Positions 1 through 9,049 of a stretch of DNA of 64,000 nt are shown here, in pieces (position 1 is the stretch's first letter; each line of letters opens with the position of its first letter). The notes under the pieces were generated by a model. The model was not told the origin of the DNA and did not search any database. It worked only from the letters and a program-made list of their open reading frames with translations. The stretch is taken from assembly GCF_029868385.1 (NCBI RefSeq), contig NZ_JARWNX010000062.1, forward strand, positions 1-64,000, read 5' to 3'. The position numbers and the translations under genes were made by a program. The DNA comes from Nocardia cyriacigeorgica. GTDB lineage: Bacteria; Actinomycetota; Actinomycetes; Mycobacteriales; Mycobacteriaceae.

Positions 1-543
1 GGCACCGGCGCCAACGCTATCGCCGGCATCTCGATGGCCGGAACCTCGGTCTTTCAACTCGCCGAATCCGCACCCGGCTTCTACCGCGCCATCGCCTCCT
101 ACAGCGGATGCGTCAGCACCAGCGACCCACTCGGCCAAGCCTTCGTCTCGGCCGTGGTCGCCCGCTGGTCGGGCAATCCCGCCAATATGTGGGGGCCGCC
201 GGGCGGACCAGAATGGACCGCCAAAGACCCCGCCCTGCATGCCGACCGTCTCGACGGCACCGCCGTCTACGTCAGCACCGGCACCGGAATCCCCGGCCCA
301 CACGACACATTGCACGGCCCCCATATCGACGGCAACCCCGGCACTCTCATCGGTCAACTCGTCAACGGCGGAATCCTCGAAGCCATCACCCATTCCTGCG
401 CCATCGCCCTGCGCGACCGACTCACCGCCTCGAACATCCCCGCCCACTTCGACCTCCGGCCCGTCGGCACCCACTCCTGGGGCTACTGGCAACAGGATCT
501 CCACAACTCCTGGCCGATGATCTCGGCGGCCCTGAACCGCTGA
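1..543 (+). CDS. Mycolyltransferase / antigen 85-type esterase, 3'-terminal part
   Basis: Only the C-terminal 180 residues are in the window; the reading frame is open from base 1 and the start lies outside. The fragment opens with the nucleophile elbow GISMAG (about residues 9-14), as in the antigen 85 / corynomycolyl transferases. It ends with HSWGYWQ, matching the catalytic-His region (HSWxYW) of that family. These alpha/beta-hydrolase enzymes act outside the membrane and move mycolic acids between trehalose esters and arabinogalactan. Two cysteines (in YSGC and HSCA) could form the disulphide expected of an exported protein. Family assignment is strong; the exact acyl acceptor cannot be judged. 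Confidence 0.85.
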   Translation, partial: GTGANAIAGISMAGTSVFQLAESAPGFYRAIASYSGCVSTSDPLGQAFVSAVVARWSGNPANMWGPPGGPEWTAKDPALHADRLDGTAVYVSTGTGIPGPHDTLHGPHIDGNPGTLIGQLVNGGILEAITHSCAIALRDRLTASNIPAHFDLRPVGTHSWGYWQQDLHNSWPMISAALNR

Positions 544-713
544 TCAGCAGCCTCATGTGGTTGCTCGGCGCGGGCGAGGTGGCGTGTCGGGATGCGGCGC
601 ATCCCTCTCAGCGAGTCTGCGGCAATCGTCGCGGATCGCGGCCGATGATGGGGTGATGGCGCAGCAGATCATTCCCGTGCAGTGGAAGCCCTTCCACCTC
701 GCGTCCACCGGAC

Positions 714-719
714 TAGCGT
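714..719 (+). promoter_or_regulatory. Leaderless -10 box of the bet operon
   Basis: TAGCGT fits the actinobacterial -10 pattern TANNNT and ends 7 bases before ATG 727. No ribosome binding site lies between. Transcription would begin at or next to the start codon. Confidence 0.5.
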
Positions 720-726
720 CCTTGCT

Positions 727-2910
727 ATGAGTGGCGTCAGCGATCCACCGGACAGCGACAACACCGAGCACGACCCGGCGGCCGATGTCGGCGTGAGCGC
801 CCACTCTGCCCACCCGTCGCATCCCGAGGCCGGGCGCGGCTCGGTCAACAAACCCGTCTTCCTCGTCGCCGCGGGCATCGTGCTGGCGTTCGCGGTGTGG
901 GCACTCGCGGCGCCCGAGAGCGCCGAGACCGTCGTCGGTGAGGTCAAGACCTTCATCTCCACCTGGTTCGGCTGGTGGTATTTCATCCTCGCGACCGGCA
1001 TCGTCGGCCTCGTCGCCTTCCTCGGTATCAGCAAGTACGGTCGCTACCGGCTCGGACCGGAGGAATCGCGGCCGGAGTACAGCCTGTTCACCTGGACCGC
1101 GATGCTCTTCGCCGCCGGAATCGGCATCGACCTGATGTTCTTCTCCGTCGCCGAACCGGTCTACAACTACCTGTACCCGCCCGACGGCCCTGCCCAGACG
1201 AACGAGGCGGCCCGAGCGGCCACCACGTGGACGATCTTCCACTACGGCGTCAGCGGCTGGGCGATGTACGCGCTCATGGGTGCGGCCCTGGCCTACTTCG
1301 CTTTCCGGCACAACCTGCCGCTCACCATCCGCGCCGCCCTCTACCCCATCTTCGGCCATCGAGTGCACGGCCGGTGGGGCGACGCCATCGACGTGGCGGC
1401 GGTGCTCGGCACCATTTTCGGCATCGCCACCTCCCTCGGCATCGGCATCGTGCAGCTCAACTACGGATTGCACGAGATGTTCGGCATCGCGCAGGGCAAA
1501 GCGGCACAGATCGGGCTGATCGCGCTGTCGGTGATCGTCGCGACGATCTCGGCGACCACCGGCGTCGATCGCGGCATCCGGCGGTTGTCCGAACTCAACG
1601 TCATCATGGCGATCGCCCTGCTGATCTACATCCTCGTCGCGGGTCGCACCGACTTCCTGCTCAACGCGCTCACGCAGAACGCCGGTGATTACGCAGCGAC
1701 CTTCCTGGACCGAACCCTGAACACCTTCGCCTGGGAACGCAATCCCGAGACCGGCAATGAACCGACCGCCTGGCTCGATGCCTGGACGTTGTTCTTCTGG
1801 GCCTGGTGGGTGGCGTGGGCGCCGTTCGTCGGCTTGTTCCTCGCGCGCATCTCCCGTGGCCGCACCCTGCGCCAGTTCGTCTTCGGGGTGCTGGTGGTGC
1901 CGTTCAGCTTCATCCTGTTGTGGATCTCGATCTTCGGCAACAGCGCACTCGACCTCGCCCGCGAGGATCCCGAATTCGCGCAGACCACGGCCGAGCGCGC
2001 CGAGGTCGGTTTCTACTCGCTGCTCGAGCAGTATCCGGCCGCGCCGCTGCTGCTCGGTATCGCGACCATCACCGGTCTGCTGTTCTATACGACCAGCGCC
2101 GATTCGGGCGCCCTTGTGATGGGCAATTTCACCTCGCGCCTGCCCAATCCGATGGCCGATTGCGCGCGCAGCACGCGCATCTTCTGGTCGGTCGCGATCG
2201 GTCTGCTCACGTTGTCGATGCTGTTCGCGGGTGTCGGTGGTTCCATCACGACGCTCCAGAACGCCACCATCATCATGGGGCTGCCGTTCTCGTTCGTGCT
2301 GGCGCTCATCGGGATCGCACTGTTGCGTTCGGTGCGCAACGAGTCCTACAAGCTCGACAGCTACCGCACCTCGCTGCCGAATGCCATCGCGGCGGGACGC
2401 GGACCCTCCGATCTCGGCAGTTGGCGGCGACGCCTGCTCGCCACCATCAGCTATCCGGGACCGGCGGCGACACGCAGGTTCATGACCAATTCGGTGAGTC
2501 CGGCGATGGCGGAGGTCTGTGCCGAATTCACCCGCGCCGGGGTCTCGGCCACCGTCGACGAATCGGCCCGCAACGAGGGCATGCCCACCTCGCGGCTGGT
2601 GGTGGATCAAGCCAACGAACCACGGTTCGAGTACTGCGTCTGGCCGGTCTCGGCGCCGACACCCACCTACGCGGTGCTCGCACAACGTTCCGACGACCGG
2701 TACTTCCGCTGCGAGGTGTATCTCGCGGAGGGCTCACAGGGCTATTCGCTCAACGGCTACACCCGCGAACAGATCATCGGCGACATTCTCGACCAGTACG
2801 AACGCCACCTCGGCTATCTGCATCTGCGGCGCTCGGCGACCGATCATCACGAGCCGAATCCCGGCGGCGCCGACACCGACAGCGATCCGGAAGGGAGAAC
2901 CACCGCATGA
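727..2910 (+). CDS. betT: BCCT-family choline transporter BetT
   Basis: This is a 727-residue betaine/choline/carnitine carrier with about 12 membrane segments from residue 40 to 530 and a long cytoplasmic C-terminal tail. The tail is typical of BetT-type carriers that sense osmotic stress. The first BCCT signature reads AGIGIDLMF (about residues 130-138). It carries Asp where sodium-coupled betaine carriers such as BetP have Gly, which fits proton-coupled choline uptake. A Trp-rich segment (WTLFFWAWW, near 354) is the substrate-site helix. The stop overlaps betB by four bases (ATGA), so uptake and oxidation are translationally coupled. I chose ATG 727 over GTG 682 because TAGCGT lies 7 bases upstream with no Shine-Dalgarno, as in leaderless mRNAs. 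Confidence 0.9.
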   Translation: MSGVSDPPDSDNTEHDPAADVGVSAHSAHPSHPEAGRGSVNKPVFLVAAGIVLAFAVWALAAPESAETVVGEVKTFISTWFGWWYFILATGIVGLVAFLGISKYGRYRLGPEESRPEYSLFTWTAMLFAAGIGIDLMFFSVAEPVYNYLYPPDGPAQTNEAARAATTWTIFHYGVSGWAMYALMGAALAYFAFRHNLPLTIRAALYPIFGHRVHGRWGDAIDVAAVLGTIFGIATSLGIGIVQLNYGLHEMFGIAQGKAAQIGLIALSVIVATISATTGVDRGIRRLSELNVIMAIALLIYILVAGRTDFLLNALTQNAGDYAATFLDRTLNTFAWERNPETGNEPTAWLDAWTLFFWAWWVAWAPFVGLFLARISRGRTLRQFVFGVLVVPFSFILLWISIFGNSALDLAREDPEFAQTTAERAEVGFYSLLEQYPAAPLLLGIATITGLLFYTTSADSGALVMGNFTSRLPNPMADCARSTRIFWSVAIGLLTLSMLFAGVGGSITTLQNATIIMGLPFSFVLALIGIALLRSVRNESYKLDSYRTSLPNAIAAGRGPSDLGSWRRRLLATISYPGPAATRRFMTNSVSPAMAEVCAEFTRAGVSATVDESARNEGMPTSRLVVDQANEPRFEYCVWPVSAPTPTYAVLAQRSDDRYFRCEVYLAEGSQGYSLNGYTREQIIGDILDQYERHLGYLHLRRSATDHHEPNPGGADTDSDPEGRTTA

Positions 2911-4421
2911 GTGACACCCTCTACATCGACGGCGCCTGGACCGCCGCCGCCTCCGGGGAGACTCGCGAAATACGTTGTCCAGCAGATAATTCCCTCGTCG
3001 GTGTGGTGGCCGAGGCGGGTGCGGCCGATACCGAGGCCGCCATCGCCGCCGCCCGCCGCGCCTTCGACGACGGCCCGTGGCGGCAGACCTCGGCCGCCGA
3101 ACGTGGCGATCTGCTGCTGAAGGTCGCCGAGGTGATCGATGCCCGGCGCGAGGAATTCGTGCGCGCCGAAACCCTCGACACCGGTAAACGTCCCTACGAG
3201 TCCGATATCGATATGTCCGATATCGCGAACTGCTTCCGCTATTTCGGCAAACTGGCCGCCGAGGACGCCGGGCGTGTGGTCGACGCGGGCTCCCCCGACG
3301 TCGATTCCCGGATCGTCTACGAGCCGGTCGGGGTGTGCGGGCTGATCACACCGTGGAACTATCCGCTGCTCCAGGTGGCATGGAAGGTCGCACCCGCCTT
3401 GGCCGCGGGCAACACCTTCGTGCTCAAACCCGCCGAGCTGACACCGCACACCTCGATCCTGCTGCTGTCGGTGCTGCACGAACTCGGTGTGCCGCCGGGC
3501 GTGGCCAATCTGGTGCTCGGCGCGGGCACCACGGCCGGTGCGCCGCTGTCCGCCCATCCGGATGTCGATCTCGTATCCTTCACCGGCGGTCTGGTCACAG
3601 GCCGGGTGATCGCCCGTGAGGCGGCGGCGACGGTGAAGAAGGTGGCCCTCGAACTCGGCGGCAAGAACCCGAATGTGATCTTCGCCGATGCCTGCGATAC
3701 CGAGAAACGGCTGGCCGCCGCCGTCGACAACGCCCTCAACGCGGCGTTCCTGCATTCGGGCCAGGTCTGTTCGGCCGGTGCTCGGCTGGTCATCGAGGAG
3801 AGCGCGCACGACCGTTTCGTCGACGAGCTTGTGCGCCGCGCCGAACAGATCCGGCTCGGATTACCCTTCGAGCCGGGCACCGAGACCGGGCCGCTCATTT
3901 CCGCCGCCCATCGCGACAAAGTGCACGCCTACGTGGAACAAGCGCACGCCGAGGGCGCCCTCATCCGCACCGGTGGCGCGTTCGCCACCGGTGATCAGGG
4001 GTCGGGCAACCTCGACAACGGCTACTTCTATCTACCGACCGTCATCGACCGCGCCACCCGTGACATGGCCTGCGTGCACGATGAAGCCTTCGGCCCGACG
4101 GTCACCGTGGAGACGTTCCGCACCGAGGAGGAGGCCGTCGCCATCGCCAACGACACCGATTACGGTCTCGCCGGTGCGGTGTGGTCCTCGGATGCCGCGC
4201 GGGCCCGCCGCATCGCCGCCCGGCTGCGACACGGCACCGTATGGGTCAACGATTTCGGTCCGTATCTGCCGCAGGCGGAATGGGGTGGGTTCGGCCGCTC
4301 CGGGATCGGCCGCGAACTGGGGCCGTCCGGTCTGCACGAATATCGCGAGGCCAAGCATGTCTACGAGAACCTCCGGCCGGGCGTCACCGGCTGGTTCGCC
4401 GACCGGAAGGAGCACAAGTGA
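2907..4421 (+). CDS. betB: Betaine aldehyde dehydrogenase
   Basis: This 504-residue NAD(P)-dependent aldehyde dehydrogenase oxidises betaine aldehyde to glycine betaine. The catalytic Glu sits in LELGGKNP (E249) and the catalytic Cys in SGQVCSAG (C288). The PWNYPLLQ segment near residue 150 and the LKPAE motif for the cofactor are also present. The start ATG overlaps the betT stop and is preceded by AAGGGAG. The stop in turn overlaps the GTG start of the choline dehydrogenase. Length is normal for the family. Position between a choline carrier and a GMC dehydrogenase makes betaine aldehyde the expected substrate. Confidence 0.92.
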   Translation: MSDTLYIDGAWTAAASGETREIRCPADNSLVGVVAEAGAADTEAAIAAARRAFDDGPWRQTSAAERGDLLLKVAEVIDARREEFVRAETLDTGKRPYESDIDMSDIANCFRYFGKLAAEDAGRVVDAGSPDVDSRIVYEPVGVCGLITPWNYPLLQVAWKVAPALAAGNTFVLKPAELTPHTSILLLSVLHELGVPPGVANLVLGAGTTAGAPLSAHPDVDLVSFTGGLVTGRVIAREAAATVKKVALELGGKNPNVIFADACDTEKRLAAAVDNALNAAFLHSGQVCSAGARLVIEESAHDRFVDELVRRAEQIRLGLPFEPGTETGPLISAAHRDKVHAYVEQAHAEGALIRTGGAFATGDQGSGNLDNGYFYLPTVIDRATRDMACVHDEAFGPTVTVETFRTEEEAVAIANDTDYGLAGAVWSSDAARARRIAARLRHGTVWVNDFGPYLPQAEWGGFGRSGIGRELGPSGLHEYREAKHVYENLRPGVTGWFADRKEHK

Positions 4422-5968
4422 GCGAATACGATTACCTGGTCGTCGGTGGCGGGTCCGCCGGGGCCGCGGTCGCGGCCAGGCTCTCCGAGGATTCGTCGGT
4501 CACGGTCTGCCTGCTCGAAGCCGGGCCGAGTGATGTCGGCGACGAGGCGATCCTGCGGTTGGACCGCTGGATGGAACTGCTCGAATCCGGCTACGACTGG
4601 GACTATCCCATCGAACCGCAGGAGAACGGCAATTCGTTCATGCGGCACGCTCGCGCGAAGGTGCTGGGCGGATGCTCCTCGCACAACAGCTGTATCGCCT
4701 TCTGGGCGCCGCGCGAGGATCTGGATTCGTGGGAGCGCGACCACGGTTGCGCCGGGTGGGGATCGGAGTCGGTGTATCGGCTCTACCCGCGGATCGAGAC
4801 CAATGACGCGCCGGGCGATCATCACGGGCGCAGCGGCCCGGTGCACATCATGACGGTGCCGCCGAACGATCCGTGCGGGGTGGCGGTGCTCGATGCCTGC
4901 GAGGCGGTCGGTATTCCGCGCGCGGAGTTCAATTCCGGGCATACGGTGGTCAACGGCGCCAATTTCTTTCAGATCAACTGTCGTCCCGATGGCGTCCGCG
5001 CGTCGTCGTCGGTGAGTTATCTGCATCCGAACCTGGATCGGCCGAATCTGACCGTCCGGACCGGGTCGTGGGTGAAGAAGATCGTGATCGACGGCGGACG
5101 AGCCGTCGGTGTGGACATCACCGATAACGCCTTCGGTCGCACCACCCGCATCTCGGCGCGGCGCGAGGTCATCGTCTCCGCCGGTGCGATCGATTCACCG
5201 AAGCTGCTCATGCTGTCGGGGATCGGACCCGCGGATCACCTGCGCGAGAACGGTATCGACGTGCTGGTGGACTCCCCCGGCGTCGGCGCGCATCTCCAGG
5301 ACCATCCGGAAGGCGTGATCGGTTTCGAGACGACGCGGCCGATGGTGCGCAGTTCGACGCAGTGGTGGGAGGCGGGCATCTTCACTCCCACCGTGGAAGG
5401 GTTGGACCGCCCGGATCTGATGATGCATTACGGCAGCGTGCCGTTCGATATGCATACGCTGCGGCAGGGGTATCCGACCGCCGAGAACACCTTCTGCCTC
5501 ACGCCGAATGTCACCCATGCCCGTTCGCGTGGCACGGTGCGGTTGCGGTCACGCGATTTCCGCGATAAGCCGCGCGTCGATCCGCGGTATTTCACCGACC
5601 CCGAGGGGCACGATCTGCGGGTGATGATCGCGGGCCTGCGCAAGGCGCGCGAGATCGCTTCGGCCGCGCCGCTGGCGGGGTGGGTGGCTCGTGAGCTGTA
5701 TCCGGGGCCGGACACGGTGTCGGATGTGGAGCTGGCCGATTACATCCGACGCACCCACAACACCGTCTATCATCCGGCCGGGACGGTGCGCATGGGCGCG
5801 GCCGACGATCCGATGAGCCCGTTGGATCCGCGGTTGCGGGTGAAGGGTGTCGAGGGGTTGCGGGTGGCCGACGCGTCGGTGTTTCCCGAGCACACGACGG
5901 TGAATCCGAATATCACCGTCATGCTCGTCGGTGAGCGCTGCGCCGAACTCGTCGCCGAATCCCGGTAG
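4418..5968 (+). CDS. betA: Choline dehydrogenase, GMC oxidoreductase
   Basis: This 516-residue FAD enzyme of the glucose-methanol-choline family converts choline to betaine aldehyde, the first oxidation step. The FAD dinucleotide motif GGGSAG is at residues 10-15. The second GMC signature (GAIDSPKLLMLSGIGP) lies near residue 257. The active-site His is in YHPAG (H452), followed by a conserved NPN near 495. The start is a GTG overlapping the betB stop, with GGAAGGA eight bases upstream. It is the last gene of a three-gene coupled operon that imports choline and makes glycine betaine. A perfect hairpin follows the stop. Confidence 0.9.
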   Translation: MSEYDYLVVGGGSAGAAVAARLSEDSSVTVCLLEAGPSDVGDEAILRLDRWMELLESGYDWDYPIEPQENGNSFMRHARAKVLGGCSSHNSCIAFWAPREDLDSWERDHGCAGWGSESVYRLYPRIETNDAPGDHHGRSGPVHIMTVPPNDPCGVAVLDACEAVGIPRAEFNSGHTVVNGANFFQINCRPDGVRASSSVSYLHPNLDRPNLTVRTGSWVKKIVIDGGRAVGVDITDNAFGRTTRISARREVIVSAGAIDSPKLLMLSGIGPADHLRENGIDVLVDSPGVGAHLQDHPEGVIGFETTRPMVRSSTQWWEAGIFTPTVEGLDRPDLMMHYGSVPFDMHTLRQGYPTAENTFCLTPNVTHARSRGTVRLRSRDFRDKPRVDPRYFTDPEGHDLRVMIAGLRKAREIASAAPLAGWVARELYPGPDTVSDVELADYIRRTHNTVYHPAGTVRMGAADDPMSPLDPRLRVKGVEGLRVADASVFPEHTTVNPNITVMLVGERCAELVAESR

Positions 5969-5994
5969 GAACGTCGCCGCCGCTCACCAAGTAG

Positions 5995-6024
5995 GCGAAG
6001 GGTCGTCGATGGACGGCCCTTCGC
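5995..6024. terminator. Bidirectional terminator between betA and the YeaO-like gene
   Basis: A 13-bp stem (5995-6007 with 6012-6024, one G-T wobble) has a 4-base loop. It lies exactly between two convergent stop codons. It lacks a U tract, as usual in GC-rich actinobacteria. Confidence 0.75.
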
Positions 6025-6393
6025 TCATGTTCCACCGATGAGGTCGGCCAGGACTGCGGCTTCGCTGATCTCGATGTCTTTGGTCGCGGTGAGCAGGGTG
6101 AGCGTTCCGCGATCGGCGAGTTCGCGCAGGTGGTCCAGTTGGGTCGCCCGTTCGGCGTCGGCCAGTTCGGTTCGGTAGCGGCGACGGAATTCGTCGAAGC
6201 GGGCCGGATCGTGGTCGTACCATTTCCGCAGTTCGGTGGAGGGTGCGATCTGTTTGCACCATTCGTCGAGGTGCGCGCGTTCCTTGCTCATACCGCGCGG
6301 CCAGAGCCGGTCGACGAGGACCCTGGTGCCGTCGTCGGGTGCTGGATCGTCGTAGATGCGCCGGGTCCGGACATGCGGTTGTGCGCTCGGCAT
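6025..6393 (-). CDS. DUF488 family protein, YeaO-like
   Basis: This 122-residue protein matches the YeaO-type DUF488 family. It has VLVDRLWPRG (about residues 25-34), a Trp-Cys-Lys segment, LAPSTELRKWY-like IAPSTELRKWY, and the HDP..F...RYRTEL block near residues 60-77. The biochemical role of the family is unknown; members are small cytoplasmic proteins sometimes found near stress or regulator genes. The ATG is preceded by AAGGGAG eight bases upstream. It stands alone, facing the bet operon across a shared hairpin terminator. Confidence 0.85.
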   Translation of the reverse strand: MPSAQPHVRTRRIYDDPAPDDGTRVLVDRLWPRGMSKERAHLDEWCKQIAPSTELRKWYDHDPARFDEFRRRYRTELADAERATQLDHLRELADRGTLTLLTATKDIEISEAAVLADLIGGT

Positions 6394-6449
6394 CGCCGGT
6401 TCTCCCTTCGGGCGGCTGATGGGTTTGTTGGTATCGCCGAAAGGTGTCC

Positions 6450-6475
6450 GGCAGGCCGGTGACGCCCGGCCTGCC
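6450..6475 (-). terminator. Hairpin terminator after the exported 164-residue protein gene
   Basis: A perfect 10-bp stem (GGCAGGCCGG with CCGGCCTGCC) encloses a 6-base loop about 40 bases downstream of the stop at 6516. Confidence 0.65.
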
Positions 6476-6515
6476 CGCTGTGCGTCCTCAGCCTAACGAC
6501 CTCCGCGTTCGGGGC

Positions 6516-7010
6516 TCAATAGCCCGCTGTCGCGTCGCGCCATTCGAAGCGGCCGGTCGCGTGTCTGGTCGTGGTGGTGCCGCGCCGCAACTCGGCGGTG
6601 ACCCTGCCTTGCGCCCCGTTGGTGAAATAGCCGGAGCCACTGCCCGATTCGTATTCGCTGGCGTCGATCACGACGGTTTTCCGGCGGGAGATCGTGTCGC
6701 AGATGATGTCGTAGGCGTAGCCGGGGCCGTGCGGCGGGCTGCTGGGGCGCCTACTCGGTGACTGTGCGCCTTCATAGGCGTAGACGTGCAGGGTGTCGGC
6801 TTCACCGTCGGCGCAGCTGTAGGTGACGGTGACGGCGAGGTGTCCGGCGCTGTCGTCGGTGCTGTCGGGGGCGTGTAGGAAGCCGACGTCGTCGATGGCC
6901 AGTAGCCCGCCGTAGTCGGCGGCAGCCGGGCCGGACCCGGTCTGGCCGCCGATGCCGGACAGTATCGCGATCATGGCAGCGGTCGATGCGACGCCGCGCG
7001 AGCCGAACAT
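6516..7010 (-). CDS. Small exported protein of unknown function
   Basis: This 164-residue protein begins with a signal peptide: a short charged start, a hydrophobic run near residues 9-21, and an AAA region near residue 30 where cleavage is likely. The mature part holds two cysteines (in TYSCADG and DIICDT), probably a disulphide, and is rich in Thr, Ser and Gly with predicted beta structure. It looks like one of the small secreted beta-sheet proteins common in Nocardia, but I do not recognise a named family. The start is secure: GGAGG lies 8 bases before the ATG. Confidence 0.7.
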   Translation of the reverse strand: MFGSRGVASTAAMIAILSGIGGQTGSGPAAADYGGLLAIDDVGFLHAPDSTDDSAGHLAVTVTYSCADGEADTLHVYAYEGAQSPSRRPSSPPHGPGYAYDIICDTISRRKTVVIDASEYESGSGSGYFTNGAQGRVTAELRRGTTTTRHATGRFEWRDATAGY

Positions 7011-7110
7011 GTGTTGCCTCCACGAGTACCGAACGATGTCGTCCGCGCCTCGACGGCACGAACCCGCTACGACATTCGTCGCCGATACTTCGATGGATCG
7101 GTCCTGGCCG

Positions 7111-7428
7111 CTACTTTCGCCGCAGTAGTCGTCCCCAGAGCGTGGCGGCGCCCTTGCGGCCCTTGTCTGCGGGGTCCGCCGCCGCCTCGGTTGTGTCGGT
7201 GATGCGCTGCGGTTCCGGTGTCGCGATATCGCTGGATGGCTCCGGCGGTTTCACCGCCGACCACCCGGTCGGTTCGGTGGGGATATCGGTGAGTACCGGC
7301 AGCACCACTGTCGGTTCATCGTCGAGATCGGCTCGCAATTGGGTGAAGAACGCTTCCAACGAGCCATATCGAACCGTCACTTCGTCGACGAAATCCAGTA
7401 CCGCCGACCGTGAGCGCATCTGCATCAT
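7111..7428 (-). CDS. Hypothetical protein, 105 residues
   Basis: The frame is open from 7512, but the start at 7428 (ATGATG) is chosen because GGAGGG lies 5 bases upstream; the more distal starts have no such site. The N-terminal 40 residues look like an amphipathic helix (LDFVDEVTVRYGSLEAFFTQL). The rest is a Pro/Glu/Thr-rich, probably disordered, stretch ending in a basic tail (GRLLRRK). No membrane segment or known motif was seen. It lies 100 bases downstream of no obvious partner and is transcribed towards the exported protein gene. Confidence 0.55.
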   Translation of the reverse strand: MMQMRSRSAVLDFVDEVTVRYGSLEAFFTQLRADLDDEPTVVLPVLTDIPTEPTGWSAVKPPEPSSDIATPEPQRITDTTEAAADPADKGRKGAATLWGRLLRRK

Positions 7429-8002
7429 CACATCCCTCCATTCGACTCCACCACACACCTGCCCCGCCGCAGCCACGGACCGAGACTTCATACGAATAGC
7501 CAAGTAGGACAACAGCTTTTACACATTCCCGCCGATGACGTGCCACTACCCCACGGGATGACCGATCCCCACCCCTGGCCGCGGTGCGGCTACGACTGCC
7601 ACTGTAGCCACATTTCAGCAAATTCGCCGTGACGTCGGGCGGGTGTCGAATCCCTTCGATCGCCACGACCGGATAATCGTCACATCACAGGGGAACCGAC
7701 CGATCGCGCCGACCGGCTTCGTCGGCATCACACGATTCGATCCTACGCGACTCGAGCGGCCTGGCGATCACTCAGCAATTCGCCCCGACGAAACGCCCCA
7801 CCGGCACCATGGCCCGGCACGCACCGGAACGCGTCCGGGTGTCCAGAAGTCGGCCAGGCGTTTTCGCCCTCGATGACAACACTACCGACATGTTCGGCCG
7901 ATGACGGCCCCGATCTCGCCCGATTATGAGATCGTTGGTTCGGCCACCCGATGGGCGGTGCGGCACTCCGGACATGTGGGACCACTTTCAGGAGGAGCAA
8001 CC
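7429..8002. other. Intergenic region without a convincing gene
   Basis: This stretch lies between the divergent 105-residue gene and the RDD gene. Short open frames exist on both strands, but none has a ribosome binding site together with a plausible protein sequence. Base composition is slightly lower in GC than the flanks, which suits a divergent promoter region. No repeat or hairpin stood out. Confidence 0.5.
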
Positions 8003-8473
8003 ATGGTGAGCGCAGGTGGATACGACCCCCGATTCGGATCGGCCGCGGAATTCACACCCGGCGGTCTCGGCAAACGCGCCGCAGCGCGGTTCGTCGACTG
8101 GATCCTCGCGGCGATCGTCGGCGCGATCTTCTTCTGGCTGCTGAACAAGGCCTGGGACACCCCCGATTGGGTGTCCATCCTGCCCGGCGCCGGTTTCGGC
8201 TTCCTGTACTTCCTCGGCTTCGAGGTGGCTACCGGGTCCACGCCGGGCAAGAAGCTGCTCGGGCTGCACGTCAACGGATCGGGTGGCGCACCGAAACCGA
8301 GCGTCAAGGACTCCGCGGTCCGCAATGCCTACATGCTGCTCAACCTGATTCCCTGTATCGGCCCGGTCCTGTGGTTCATCGCGGCGATCGCCATCGCCAC
8401 CACGATCAGTTCGAGTCCGACCAAACAGGGCTGGCACGACAAGCTGGCCGGTACCCAGGTCATCGACGTCTGA
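8003..8473 (+). CDS. RDD family membrane protein
   Basis: This 156-residue protein has the RDD signature: Arg and Asp in RFVDWILA (near residue 30) and PGKKLLGLHV in the middle, then a second hydrophobic helix pair near residues 105-135. RDD proteins are small integral membrane proteins; some are thought to exchange ions, but function here is unknown. ATG 8003 follows GGAGGA by six bases, so the longer open frame upstream is not used. It is a single gene followed by a VOC protein. Confidence 0.85.
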   Translation: MVSAGGYDPRFGSAAEFTPGGLGKRAAARFVDWILAAIVGAIFFWLLNKAWDTPDWVSILPGAGFGFLYFLGFEVATGSTPGKKLLGLHVNGSGGAPKPSVKDSAVRNAYMLLNLIPCIGPVLWFIAAIAIATTISSSPTKQGWHDKLAGTQVIDV

Positions 8474-8534
8474 GCGTCGATGTGGCCGGACCGAGCGCGC
8501 CACGGCTGTCGGCGGCAGGTGGTAGGAACCGTAT

Positions 8535-8987
8535 ATGGCTCTGAACTGGAAGCTCGTCATCGACAGCCGCGATGCGGCGACGCTCGCCGATTTCTGGGCC
8601 GCGGCCCTGGAGTACGAGGTCGAAGATCCCAGTGCGCTCATCGACCATCTGCTCACCGCAGGTCAGCTCCCCGACGAAGCGGTGCTCGAGCATCGCGGAC
8701 GCAAGATCTTCCGCGGTTATGCCGGGATCCGGCACCCCGATGATCCGTTCGACCCGGTCAGCGGGGTCGGCAGCGGCCGGCGCCTGCTCTTCCAAGACGT
8801 CCCCGAGGACAAATCCGTCAAGAACCGGCTGCACATCGATGTGCACAGCGAACCAGGCGGGCTCGAGAGCTTGGTGGCGCGGCTGGAGGCCCTCGGCGCG
8901 ACCCGTGTGCGCGAATTCGACCGTGGTCCCGCCGGGCACTGGTGGGTCATGCTCGACCCGGAGGGCAACGAGTTCTGCGCCGCTTAG
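8535..8987 (+). CDS. VOC (glyoxalase/bleomycin-resistance fold) family protein
   Basis: This 150-residue protein begins with LVIDSRDAATLADFWAAAL, the usual first strand and helix of actinobacterial VOC domain proteins. It continues with KNRLHIDVH, which carries a possible metal-ligand His, and ends with WWVMLDPEGNEFC, the typical closing strand. The family covers glyoxalases, extradiol dioxygenases and antibiotic-binding proteins; the substrate cannot be deduced. A weak AGGTGG lies upstream of the ATG. It probably acts as a single VOC domain dimer in the cytoplasm. Confidence 0.85.
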   Translation: MALNWKLVIDSRDAATLADFWAAALEYEVEDPSALIDHLLTAGQLPDEAVLEHRGRKIFRGYAGIRHPDDPFDPVSGVGSGRRLLFQDVPEDKSVKNRLHIDVHSEPGGLESLVARLEALGATRVREFDRGPAGHWWVMLDPEGNEFCAA

Positions 8988-9049
8988 GTCCGGCGAGCGG
9001 CTACCGGATTCGACCCCACCGTGGCGGCCGCATGCGCTTATATCGAGGC

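Noticed and set aside
682..726. GTG 682 as the betT start
   Set aside because: It would add 15 variable residues and has no ribosome site, while ATG 727 is preceded by a well-placed TANNNT box.
553..2685. Open frame of 710 codons on the minus strand opposite betT
   Set aside because: It is Arg/Asp/Glu/Gly-rich with no domain pattern, and it lies antisense to a clear transporter gene. Long antisense frames are expected at this GC content.
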